Shown: positions 7,683-14,996 of the stretch, piece by piece
How positions within the stretch are numbered: position 1 is the first letter of the stretch
Layout of the letters: each line of letters begins with the position of its first letter
Assembly (NCBI GenBank): GCA_026415155.1
Contig: JAOAHQ010000050.1
Coordinates: 1-32,963, forward strand
Length of the DNA stretch: 32,963 bases
Direction of reading: 5' to 3'
From: Rhodocyclaceae bacterium
Lineage (GTDB): Bacteria; Pseudomonadota; Gammaproteobacteria; Burkholderiales; Rhodocyclaceae
Translations under genes and position numbers: made by a program
The notes under the pieces: model-generated
What the model was told of the DNA's origin: nothing
Seen by the model: only the letters and a program-made list of their open reading frames with translations
Database searches by the model: none

Positions 7683-8593
7683 GCGCGCGCCGGAAAGAGG
7701 CCCGCGGGGCGCCAGAAGAGCACGCCGGCCATCAAGAGGTAGATCGCGATCGAGGCAAGCGCCGGGCCGAGCTGGGAGGCGACGTCGGCCGGCGCCACGG
7801 CGCGCAGCAGCGTCGGCAGCAGCGCGCGGCCCAGCGTGTCGACGATGCCGACCAAGAGGCTGCCGACGAGCGCGCCGCGGATCGAACCGATGCCGCCGAT
7901 GACGATGACGACGAAGGCGAGGATGAGGATGTTCTCGCCCATGCCGACTTGCACCGCAAGCAGCGGGCCGAGCAAGACGCCGGCGAGAGCGGCGAGCGCC
8001 GCGCCGAGCGCGAAAAGGCCCGTGAAGAGACGCCGCACATCGACGCCGAGCGCTTCGGCCATCGCACGGTTGGCGGCGCCTGCGCGCACCCACATGCCGG
8101 CGCGCGTGTGGCCGATGAGCCAGTAGAGAGCGAGCGCGATGCCTAGGCCCACCGCGATGATCAAGAGGCGGTAGGCGGGGTAGCTGAAACCGAAGAGCTC
8201 GATCGGGCCGGCGAGCGCCTCGGGCGGATTGAGGAGCAAGGGTTGCGGGCCCCAGATCATGCGGACCAGGTCATTGCTGATCAGGATCAGCGCGAAGGTC
8301 GCGAGCACCTGGGCGAGGTGGTCGCGCCGATAGAAGTGACGCAGCACGGCGGTTTCGAGAAGCACACCGATGACGGCCATGCCGAGCACTGCGGCAGAGA
8401 GTCCGACGAGGAAAGAGCCCGAGGCCTGGGCGGCGGCGGCGCCGAGATAGGCTCCGCCCATGTAGAGCGAGCCATGGGAGAGATGGATCATGTCCATGAT
8501 GCCGAAGACGAGCGTCAGGCCCGCGGCGATCAGAAACAGCATGAGCCCGAACTGCAAGCCGTTCAATGCCTGTTCGAGGATCAGCTGGGTCAT
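7679..8593 (-). CDS. livH: Branched-chain amino acid-type ABC transporter permease LivH
   Basis: This 304-aa permease partners LivM. The N-terminal signature is NGLQFGLMLFLIAAGLTLVFG followed by MDMIHLSHGSLYMGGAYLGA (about 11-52). The coupling helix region is RAGMWVRAGAANRAMAEALGVDVRRLF, and VVIGGIGSIRGALVGSLLVG precedes the C-terminal helices. It is the first gene of the liv-kinase-regulator operon. No LivK-type periplasmic binding protein lies upstream or within the cluster, which is unusual for this family. Only a weak purine-rich stretch precedes the ATG. Confidence 0.93.
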   Translation of the reverse strand: MTQLILEQALNGLQFGLMLFLIAAGLTLVFGIMDMIHLSHGSLYMGGAYLGAAAAQASGSFLVGLSAAVLGMAVIGVLLETAVLRHFYRRDHLAQVLATFALILISNDLVRMIWGPQPLLLNPPEALAGPIELFGFSYPAYRLLIIAVGLGIALALYWLIGHTRAGMWVRAGAANRAMAEALGVDVRRLFTGLFALGAALAALAGVLLGPLLAVQVGMGENILILAFVVIVIGGIGSIRGALVGSLLVGIVDTLGRALLPTLLRAVAPADVASQLGPALASIAIYLLMAGVLFWRPAGLFPARA

Positions 8594-8656
8594 CGGCTCT
8601 CTGCCCGCGGGTTCTTCGCTTCGCCGGTGTGGCCCCAGCAGTGGAGCCGAGCAGCT

Positions 8657-8992
8657 CTAGGCAGGACGCGGCTTGTGGTTGGCCTTGGCCTGCGCCCCGC
8701 GCGCGCCTTTGCGTTGCTTCTTGAAACGGTTCTTGCTGCCCGGCGCAGGCTTGCCTCCGCCGCCATAGTTCGCGAAGGGCTGGCCGCTGATGCGATTGCC
8801 CGGCGCAGTCTGGATTTCGAGCTCGTTGAGCTCGTCCCATTCGGCATCGGTGCGGTCGCGCTCCGGGATGGCCAAGAGCTCGCGGATACGCCGCCGCGGA
8901 TCGAATGGCGGCTGAGGTGCGGGGGCCGGCTGGGAAACGACTTCGTTCTCCAGCGGCGCGACTGGTTGAACGCTTTCTTGAGACAAGGGCAA
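8657..8992 (-). CDS. Hypothetical small protein with basic C-terminus
   Basis: I do not recognise this 111-aa protein as a named family. Residues 1-30 are Pro/Ala-rich and disordered-looking, residues 31-65 form a likely helical, acidic core (RRRIRELLAIPERDRTDAEWDELNELE), and the tail from about 75 is Gly/Lys/Arg-rich (SKNRFKKQRKGARGAQ). Such a tail would suit RNA or ribosome contact, which is inference only. It sits between tRNA-fMet and livH on the same strand, 63 bases before livH, so read-through into the transporter operon is possible. Composition fits a real gene, but confidence rests on the open frame and lack of a better competitor. Confidence 0.6.
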   Translation of the reverse strand: MPLSQESVQPVAPLENEVVSQPAPAPQPPFDPRRRIRELLAIPERDRTDAEWDELNELEIQTAPGNRISGQPFANYGGGGKPAPGSKNRFKKQRKGARGAQAKANHKPRPA

Positions 8993-9018
8993 TTCTCTTG
9001 GCGACTGGGTATCGCGTT

Positions 9019-9052
9019 GCGCCGGCCTAGTGTCTCGTTATCGGGCCGGCGC
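9019..9052 (-). other. Inverted repeat downstream of tRNA-fMet
   Basis: GCGCCGGCC (9019-9027) and GGCCGGCGC (9044-9052) form a 9-bp stem with a 16-base loop. It starts 13 bases past the tRNA 3' end on the minus strand. There is no T-run after it, so it may be a weak terminator or 3'-processing hairpin rather than a standard intrinsic terminator. It also lies just upstream of the 8657-8992 gene. Confidence 0.4.
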
Positions 9053-9064
9053 GAGGAATTCGGT

Positions 9065-9141
9065 TGGTTGCGGGGGCAAGATTTGAACTTGCGACCTTCG
9101 GGTTATGAGCCCGACGAGCTGCCAGACTGCTCCACCCCGCG
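9065..9141 (-). tRNA. tRNA-fMet (CAT), initiator
   Basis: This 77-nt tRNA has an encoded CCA end. The acceptor arms CGCGGGG and CCCCGCA leave C1 unpaired opposite A72, the hallmark of bacterial initiator tRNA. The anticodon stem has the three consecutive G-C pairs (GGGCTCATAACCC) required for P-site binding. The anticodon CAT is at 9105-9107 (complement). The T-loop GTTCAAATC is normal. A good promoter lies just upstream. Confidence 0.97.
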
Positions 9142-9153
9142 TCAAGGCTGCGC

Positions 9154-9183
9154 ATTATGCCTGAAATTTCGCCCGCGCGTCAA
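9154..9183 (-). promoter_or_regulatory. Sigma-70 promoter of tRNA-fMet
   Basis: On the minus strand TTGACG (9183-9178) and CATAAT (9159-9154) are separated by 18 bases. Transcription would start about 6 bases upstream of the mature tRNA 5' end at 9141. It lies between the end of rmlD and the tRNA. Confidence 0.7.
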
Positions 9184-9202
9184 GCCAGGCAAGCGTATTT
9201 TT

Positions 9203-10063
9203 TCACATGGCGAGGCAAAGCTCGAGCTGAGTCTCCCACGGTACGGGCACCAGGCCGAAATCCTCGCGCAGGCGGGTGCAGTCGAGACGCGAATTGGCCG
9301 GCCGGCGCGCGGCGGTCGGATAGTCGGCGCTCGCCAGACGGCGCACCGGCGGGCATTTCCCGATCAGGCCGCGCGCGTAAGCCAGCGAAAGGATGCGCTC
9401 GGCAAAGCCATGCCAGCTCGTTTCCCCCGCAGCCGTCAGGTGATACAGCCCTTGCTGGCCCCGATAACGCGCCAAGGCGAGCGCCGTCGTCTCGGCGATC
9501 ATGCGGCTCCAGGTCGGCGCGCCGATCTGGTCCGCGACGACGGCGAGCTCGTCGCGTTCTTGCGCAAGCCGCAGCATCGTGAGCAGGAAATTCTTGCCGC
9601 GCCGGCCATAGAGCCAGCTGACGCGGAAGATTAGATGACGGCAGCCGCTCGCCATGATCGCCTGCTCGCCGGCGTGCTTGCTCGCGCCATAGACATTGAG
9701 CGGGCAAGTGGCATCGGTTTCGACATAGGCGCCTGCTTTCGTCCCGTCGAAGACATAGTCGGTCGAGTAGTGGATGAGCAGGGCGCCGAGCCGACGCGCT
9801 TCCTCGGCCAGCAGGGCGGGCGCCGTCGCGTTGATGGCCATCGCACGTTCCGGCTCGCGCTCGGCTTGATCGACGGCCGTGTAGGCGGCCGGATTGACGA
9901 TGATGTCCGGCCGATGGGTCTCCAACGCCGCGCGGAGGCTCTCGGGCCGCGCGAGATCGAGCGCTTGCCGGTCACAGCCGATCACCTCTCCGAGCGGCGG
10001 CAGGGTGCGCATGAGTTCCCAGCCGAGCTGGCCGTGAATGCCGGTGAGGAGGATGCGCGTCAC
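9203..10063 (-). CDS. rfbD: dTDP-4-dehydrorhamnose reductase
   Basis: RmlD (286 aa) performs the last step, NAD(P)H reduction of dTDP-4-keto-L-rhamnose to dTDP-L-rhamnose. The N-terminal Rossmann motif is TGIHGQLGWEL (7-17). The SDR catalytic set is T101 in STDYVFDG and Y125-x3-K129 in YGASK. The C-terminal LASADYPTAARRPANSRLD is a family signature for substrate binding. The start is GTG at 10063, which makes a GTGA overlap with rfbC. It is the last gene of the seven-gene sensor-cyclase-rhamnose unit. Confidence 0.95.
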   Translation of the reverse strand: MTRILLTGIHGQLGWELMRTLPPLGEVIGCDRQALDLARPESLRAALETHRPDIIVNPAAYTAVDQAEREPERAMAINATAPALLAEEARRLGALLIHYSTDYVFDGTKAGAYVETDATCPLNVYGASKHAGEQAIMASGCRHLIFRVSWLYGRRGKNFLLTMLRLAQERDELAVVADQIGAPTWSRMIAETTALALARYRGQQGLYHLTAAGETSWHGFAERILSLAYARGLIGKCPPVRRLASADYPTAARRPANSRLDCTRLREDFGLVPVPWETQLELCLAM

Positions 10064-10602
10064 GGATAGACCTCGGCGGCGCGAAAGGCGAGGCCCGCCG
10101 CGTCCTTGGCGGCGAGGATCGGTTCGCCTTCGAGCGGCCAGTCGATGGCAAGCTCCGGATCATCCCAGCGGATCGTGCGTTCATGTTCCGGCGCGTAATA
10201 ATCGGTGGCCTTGTAGAGGAAGTCGGCGGAGTCCGACAAGACGAGAAAGCCATGCGCGAAACCGGGCGGCACCCAGAACATGCGCTGGTTTTCCTCGGAC
10301 AGAATGAGGCCTTCCCACTTACCGAAGGTGGGGGAGGAGCGCCGCAGATCGACGGCGACGTCGAAGACGGCCCCTTTGACGACGCGCACGAGCTTGCCTT
10401 GCGGCTGCTGGATCTGGTAATGCAGGCCGCGCAAAACGCCGCGCCGCGAGCGCGAATGGTTGTCCTGCACGAAATCGACATCGAGGCCGAGCGCGGCGAA
10501 GGCGCGGCGGTTCCAGCTTTCGAGAAAGAAACCGCGCGCATCGCCGAACACCTTGGGCTCGATGATCAGCGCATCTTTGAGCGTCGTCGGGATGGCCTGC
10601 AT
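10060..10602 (-). CDS. rfbC: dTDP-4-dehydrorhamnose 3,5-epimerase
   Basis: RmlC (180 aa) epimerises dTDP-4-keto-6-deoxyglucose at C3 and C5. The cupin core shows RGVLRGLHYQ with catalytic H61, GKLVRVVKGAVFDVAVDLR (about 69-87), and FAHGFLVLSDSADFLYKATDYY with Y130. These are the expected active-site residues. Its ATG shares one base with the rfbA stop (TGATG), and its TGA overlaps the rfbD GTG start. Confidence 0.96.
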   Translation of the reverse strand: MQAIPTTLKDALIIEPKVFGDARGFFLESWNRRAFAALGLDVDFVQDNHSRSRRGVLRGLHYQIQQPQGKLVRVVKGAVFDVAVDLRRSSPTFGKWEGLILSEENQRMFWVPPGFAHGFLVLSDSADFLYKATDYYAPEHERTIRWDDPELAIDWPLEGEPILAAKDAAGLAFRAAEVYP

Positions 10603-11483
10603 CAGAACATCCGCTCGCGCAAGAGGCCGAGGAGATAGGCGCCATAGCCGCTCTTGGCAAGCGGCGCGGCGAGCCGGGCGAGCGCCTCGTCGTCGATCCA
10701 GCCTTGCCGCCAGGCGATCTCCTCGGGGCAGGCGACCTTGAGGCCCTGGCGTTTTTCCAGCGTGGCGATGAACTGGCTCGCATCGAGCAGGGAATCGTGC
10801 GTGCCGGTATCGAGCCAGGCCATGCCGCGCCCCATGATCTCCACTTCGAGCTGGTTCATTTCGAGGTAGCGGCGATTGACGTCGGTGATCTCGAGCTCGC
10901 CGCGCGGCGAGGGCTTGAGGCTCGCCGCGATGTCGCAGACCTGGGCGTCGTAGAAATAAAGGCCGGTCACCGCATAGCGCGACTTGGGCCGGGCGGGTTT
11001 TTCCTCGATGCTGACGGCGCGGCGCTGCTCGTCGAACTCGACGACGCCATAGCGTTCTGGATCGTTGACGGCGTAGGCAAACACCGTTGCTCCTGCGGTC
11101 TGTGCGGCGGCGCGCTGCAGCTGTTGCGCGAGTTCATGGCCATAGAAGACGTTGTCGCCGAGCACGAGCGTCGAGGGCGCGCCAGCGATGAATTCGCGGC
11201 CGATCAGGAAGGCTTGCGCCAGCCCATCGGGCGAGGGCTGCACGGCATAGGAGAGATTGAGCCCCCAGGCCGCGCCGTCGCCCAACAGCTGGGCAAAGCG
11301 CGGCGTATCCTGGGGCGTCGAGATCAGCAGGATGTCGCGGATGCCCGCCAGCATCAGGGTGGCGAGCGGGTAATAGATCATCGGCTTGTCGTAGATCGGC
11401 AAGAGCTGCTTCGAGACCGAGAGGGTCGCGGGATGCAGCCGCGTGCCGGCGCCGCCGGCGAGGATCAGGCCTTTGCGGGTCAT
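10602..11483 (-). CDS. rfbA: Glucose-1-phosphate thymidylyltransferase
   Basis: RmlA (293 aa) makes dTDP-glucose from dTTP and glucose-1-phosphate, the first committed step. The nucleotide-binding motif GGAGTRLHP is at 10-18, and [25 protein letters not shown] follows. [19 protein letters not shown] and [16 protein letters not shown] are typical of the family. The frame is open upstream, but [11 protein letters not shown] at 11483 is the family start. It makes an ATGA overlap with rfbB, and a GGAGGG Shine-Dalgarno is embedded in the end of rfbB. Confidence 0.96.
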   Translation of the reverse strand: MTRKGLILAGGAGTRLHPATLSVSKQLLPIYDKPMIYYPLATLMLAGIRDILLISTPQDTPRFAQLLGDGAAWGLNLSYAVQPSPDGLAQAFLIGREFIAGAPSTLVLGDNVFYGHELAQQLQRAAAQTAGATVFAYAVNDPERYGVVEFDEQRRAVSIEEKPARPKSRYAVTGLYFYDAQVCDIAASLKPSPRGELEITDVNRRYLEMNQLEVEIMGRGMAWLDTGTHDSLLDASQFIATLEKRQGLKVACPEEIAWRQGWIDDEALARLAAPLAKSGYGAYLLGLLRERMF

Positions 11484-12547
11484 GCGCGCCCTCCGTAGTG
11501 CTGCTCGAGCCATTGACGATAGGCGCCGCTTTGCACATGGGCGACCCAGTCGGGATGATCGAGATACCAGCGCACGGTCTTCTCGAGGCCGCTCTCGAAA
11601 CTCTCGAGGGGGCGCCAGCCGAGCTCGCGGCCGATCTTCGTGGCGTCGATCGCATAGCGCTGGTCATGACCGGGCCGGTCGGCGACGAAGGTCTTTTGTT
11701 CGAGATAGGAGCGGCCATCCGGACGCGGTTTCAAGCGGTCGAGCAGACGGCAGAGGCTGTCGACGACTTCGAGATTGGTCTTTTCGTTGTGGCCGCCGAT
11801 GCAATAGGTCGCGCCCGGCTCGCCGCGCTCGAAGACGAGCTTCAAGGCCCGCGCATGGTCGTCGACATAGAGCCAGTCGCGCACGTTGTCGCCCCGGCCA
11901 TAGATCGGCAAGGGCTTGCCGGCGAGCGCATTGAGGATCATGAGCGGGATGAGCTTCTCGGGAAACTGGCAGGGGCCGTAGTTGTTCGAGCAGTTCGTGA
12001 CGAGGGTCGGCAGGCCGTAGGTATGCCGCCAGGCGCGCACGAGGTGGTCGGAAGCGGCCTTCGAGGCCGAGTAGGGCGAGCGCGGATCGTAGGCCGTGGT
12101 CTCGGAAAAAAAACCGGTTGGCCCGAGGCTGCCGAAGACTTCGTCGGTCGAGACGTGATGGAAGCGAAAGGCGCGCTGTCCGGCCTCGTCGAGACTTGAC
12201 CAGTAGCCGCGCGCGGCTTCGAGCAGCGTGTAGGTGCCCGTGATGTTGGTGGCGATGAAATCCCCGGGGCCGTGGATCGAGCGGTCGACGTGGGATTCGG
12301 CGGCGAGATGGATCACGCCGGCCGGCCGATATTGGGCGAACAGGGCATCGAGCGCGGCGCGGTCGCAAATATCCGTGCGGGAAAAGACATGGCGTGGATT
12401 GCGGCCGGCCTCGAAGAGCGATTCGAGATTGCCGGCATAGGTGAGCTTGTCGATATTGACGATGCGCCAGTCGGTTTCGGCGATCAAGAGGCGGACGAGG
12501 GCCGAGCCGATGAAGCCGGCGCCGCCGGTGACGAAGACGGTTTGCAA
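11480..12547 (-). CDS. rfbB: dTDP-glucose 4,6-dehydratase
   Basis: RmlB (355 aa) converts dTDP-glucose to dTDP-4-keto-6-deoxyglucose with bound NAD+. The Rossmann motif TGGAGFIGS is at 7-15. [12 protein letters not shown] carries the catalytic Thr-Asp-Glu, and [14 protein letters not shown] has Tyr-x3-Lys. [17 protein letters not shown] is also typical. The start is TTG at 12547, supported by the family N-terminus and by a GGAGGAA Shine-Dalgarno that overlaps the stop of the GGDEF gene; spacing is short (about 4 bases). The gap to the GGDEF gene is 9 bases, so the genes are co-transcribed. Confidence 0.95.
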   Translation of the reverse strand: MQTVFVTGGAGFIGSALVRLLIAETDWRIVNIDKLTYAGNLESLFEAGRNPRHVFSRTDICDRAALDALFAQYRPAGVIHLAAESHVDRSIHGPGDFIATNITGTYTLLEAARGYWSSLDEAGQRAFRFHHVSTDEVFGSLGPTGFFSETTAYDPRSPYSASKAASDHLVRAWRHTYGLPTLVTNCSNNYGPCQFPEKLIPLMILNALAGKPLPIYGRGDNVRDWLYVDDHARALKLVFERGEPGATYCIGGHNEKTNLEVVDSLCRLLDRLKPRPDGRSYLEQKTFVADRPGHDQRYAIDATKIGRELGWRPLESFESGLEKTVRWYLDHPDWVAHVQSGAYRQWLEQHYGGRA

Positions 12548-12556
12548 GATTCCTCC

Positions 12557-14341
12557 CTAGGCCGCCATGACGCGGTTCTTGCCGGCGCGCTTGGCGAGAT
12601 ACATTGCGGCATCGGCGCGCTGCAAGGCCTCATGCGCAGATTCCGCTTCGCCGAGCAGCGCGACGCCGCAGCTGAAGGTGATCAAAAGCTTTTCGTTGTT
12701 GTGCAGGAAGAAACGCTTGGTGAGCTCGCGCTGCACGCGTACCATCGCATTGACGGCATCGTCGAGCGCCGTGTTGGGCAGGATGACGACGAATTCCTCG
12801 CCGCCGTAGCGCGCCAGCGTGTCTTCCGGGCGGATCGTTTCGCGCACGACCTTGGCGAGATGTTGCAGTGCCGCATCGCCCGCCGCGTGCCCCAGGCTGT
12901 CGTTGAGCTTCTTGAAGTTGTCGATGTCGAGCAGCGCCAGGCAGAGCGTGCCGCCGTGGCGCTTCATGCGGGCGATTTCGGTTTCGAAGGCCTCGTCGAG
13001 GCCCTTGCGGTTCAAGGCACCGGTCAAGGGGTCGGTGCGCACGAGATCGCTCGCGTTGGCGAGTTCTTGCTGCAGGCGCTCGACCTCGCGCTCGGCTTCG
13101 GCGACGCGGGCGCGCATCTCGTTGAGCTCGTCGCGCGAGCGTTGCGCATTGAGCTGGATGACGCGCGTCTCGCGCATCACCTCTTCGATGACCTCCGTGA
13201 GTTCCGCAATGTCGTTGGCGCGGCTGATCTTCTCGGCGCAACGCTCGAGCTTGTCGTGGTAATCGCTCGTCGATTCGGCAAAGCCGGCGAGCCGGTCGAC
13301 GAAGCTGGCCAGCATCGCCTTGATGCGGTCTCTTGCTTCGAGGAGGCTCTTCTTGAGCGCGCCTTGCTTGAAGATGACGTCCTTCAAGCGGCGCTCGACG
13401 TCGTCGAGGCGACGCAGGTTGAGCGGCTCTCTGACCAATTCGAGCACGACGGCGATCTGGCCTTGCAGATATCGATCGTCGAGCACGAGCTCGTTGATGT
13501 TGTCGATCACGAGGTGCAAAAGGTGCACGAGGCCCGCCTTGAGCTCGACCTGGTCTTCGGCCACGAAATTGAGCCGGTAGCCAAAGCGCTTCATCTGGGT
13601 GACGAAAACGGCCACCTCTTCAGTGCTGCGGACGGCGCGCGCGGTCTTGGCCAGCCGCGCCGCCTCTTCGGCCAGCTCGCGCTCGTCGGCCAGCAGCACG
13701 CTGATCGAGGTTTCGAGCAGTTGGGCGAGCAGGTCGAGGAGGTCGCTCGTGACTCCCTTAAGCGGGCTGCCTGCAGCCGCCGCAGGCGAGGATGCGCTGG
13801 CAGTCGGCGCTGGCGGGACGGCCTCTTGAGCGGCCTCATCGCCTGAAGCCGCGGCGATTTCTGGTGTCGCGGCCTCGAGCAGGGCGGCTTGCGACCAGCT
13901 CTTGAGCAGGCCTTGCAGGCGGCCATAGAGCAGCTCGGGGCTCGTCGAGGCGGTGAGCACGTGATCGAGCGCCTCGCGTTTTCGCGCCGGCGTGAGTTCG
14001 GCCTGGCGCGCCTCGAGCCGCGTGAGGAGTTCCCGGATCAAGGCGGCCCAATTGGGCGGCTCGGCGCCGAATTTATTGAAGAGCTCGGCGAGTGCAATCT
14101 TCAATCCTTCCCAGCTCTTGTCATTGATGGCAGCCTCGAGCTGGCGAGCCAGGCGCGCCTGCTCTGGCGAGCTCTTTGGCAGCGCCGCGGCAATACTCTT
14201 GAGCGTTTTTTCCGGGAATGCCTCGGTCGCCGTGGTGCCGGCGATCTCGTGATAGAGGGTGCGGTAGTTGTCGGGCGTGGGCGGAATGCGCTGCTGGGCA
14301 AGCCGCTTTAAGGTTTCGCGCGCGATTTCGGAGGGGTTCAT
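12557..14341 (-). CDS. Diguanylate cyclase (GGDEF) with long helical N-terminus
   Basis: This 594-aa soluble protein probably makes c-di-GMP from two GTP. The C-terminal GGDEF domain spans about 430-594, with DPLTGALNRKGLDEAF, LLDIDNFKKLNDSLGH and active site GGEEF at 513-517. An inhibitory I-site RPED (504-507) lies five residues before it, so product inhibition is expected. The N-terminal 430 residues have no named domain that I recognise. The start SEIARETLKRLAQQRIPPTPDNYRTLYHEIAG recurs in betaproteobacterial GGDEF proteins, and much of 200-430 looks coiled-coil. Residues about 165-192 form an Ala/Pro linker holding repeat copy B. No membrane segment. It lies 6 bases after the NarL-type regulator and 9 before rfbB. 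Confidence 0.9.
   Translation of the reverse strand: MNPSEIARETLKRLAQQRIPPTPDNYRTLYHEIAGTTATEAFPEKTLKSIAAALPKSSPEQARLARQLEAAINDKSWEGLKIALAELFNKFGAEPPNWAALIRELLTRLEARQAELTPARKREALDHVLTASTSPELLYGRLQGLLKSWSQAALLEAATPEIAAASGDEAAQEAVPPAPTASASSPAAAAGSPLKGVTSDLLDLLAQLLETSISVLLADERELAEEAARLAKTARAVRSTEEVAVFVTQMKRFGYRLNFVAEDQVELKAGLVHLLHLVIDNINELVLDDRYLQGQIAVVLELVREPLNLRRLDDVERRLKDVIFKQGALKKSLLEARDRIKAMLASFVDRLAGFAESTSDYHDKLERCAEKISRANDIAELTEVIEEVMRETRVIQLNAQRSRDELNEMRARVAEAEREVERLQQELANASDLVRTDPLTGALNRKGLDEAFETEIARMKRHGGTLCLALLDIDNFKKLNDSLGHAAGDAALQHLAKVVRETIRPEDTLARYGGEEFVVILPNTALDDAVNAMVRVQRELTKRFFLHNNEKLLITFSCGVALLGEAESAHEALQRADAAMYLAKRAGKNRVMAA
13802..13824 (-). repeat. Dispersed coding repeat, copy B
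   Basis: This 23-bp copy is identical to copy A over its full length (plus-strand core GGCGCTGGCGGGACGGC followed by CT). It lies in the Ala/Pro-rich linker of the GGDEF protein and is read as EAVPPAPT (residues 173-180), the same frame as the kinase copy (KAVPPAQT) and the TonB copy (QAVPLAPT). Confidence 0.8.
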
Positions 14342-14347
14342 GGCGAC

Positions 14348-14989
14348 TTACTCGACAAGGCCATGTTCGAGGCCGTAGCGAATGATCTCGGCATTGCTCT
14401 TTAAGCCCGTCTTTTCGATGATGCGGGTGCGGAAGGTGCTGATCGTCGCCACGGCCAGATTGAGCTCTTCGGCGATCTGGGTGAGCGGTTTGCCGGCGGC
14501 GATCAGCTTGAAGACCTGGAATTCGCGATCGGTCAGGAGTTCGTGCAAAGGCTTTTCGCTGTCGTTGGAAATCGCGTTGGCCAATTGTTCGGCGACGGCG
14601 GGGCTGACGTATTTCTTGCCGCGCGCTACCTGGCGGATGGCCGTGACGAGCTGCTCGGGCGCGCTTTGCTTGGTGAGGTAGCCCGAGGCGCCTGCCTTGA
14701 TCGCGCGCACCGCATACTGCTCCTCGGGATGCATCGAGAGGATCAGCACTGGCTGGCGTGGAAATTCTTTCTTGAGCTGCTTCAGGGTATCGATGCCGTT
14801 GCGGTTGGGCATCGTCACATCGAGCAAGAAAACGTCCCACTCCTTTTGGCGCGCGAGCTGCAAGGCTTCCACACCATCGTCGGCCTCGCCGGCGACCTCG
14901 AGATCATCGGTTTCCGAAAAGATCTGCTTGAACCCCTGCCGGACGATGGCATGGTCATCGGCGATCAACACGCGAATTTTCTCGGGCAT
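14348..14989 (-). CDS. NarL/UvrY-family response regulator
   Basis: The 213-aa regulator has a receiver with D11/D12, phosphoacceptor D57 (VFLLDVTMPNRNGID), S85 and K107 (GYLTKQSAPEQL), and a LuxR-type HTH at about 150-200 (LTDREFQVFKLIAAGKPLTQIAEELNLAVATISTFRTRIIEKTGLKS). The start MPEKIRVLIADDHAIVR at 14989 is the family start and lies 7 bases after the kinase stop; the frame is open upstream but runs into the kinase gene. It is the expected phosphorylation partner of the HisKA_3 kinase upstream, and would control transcription, possibly of this operon. Confidence 0.93.
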   Translation of the reverse strand: MPEKIRVLIADDHAIVRQGFKQIFSETDDLEVAGEADDGVEALQLARQKEWDVFLLDVTMPNRNGIDTLKQLKKEFPRQPVLILSMHPEEQYAVRAIKAGASGYLTKQSAPEQLVTAIRQVARGKKYVSPAVAEQLANAISNDSEKPLHELLTDREFQVFKLIAAGKPLTQIAEELNLAVATISTFRTRIIEKTGLKSNAEIIRYGLEHGLVE

Positions 14990-14996
14990 GGCGAAT

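Noticed and set aside
9325-9345. Match of 18/21 bases to the dispersed repeat within rfbD
   Set aside because: It encodes the conserved RmlD segment SADYPTAARRP, so the similarity follows from protein conservation plus GC-rich codons.
12272-13846. Long plus-strand open frame opposite rfbB and the GGDEF gene
   Set aside because: It is antisense to two well-supported genes and shows no domain motifs.
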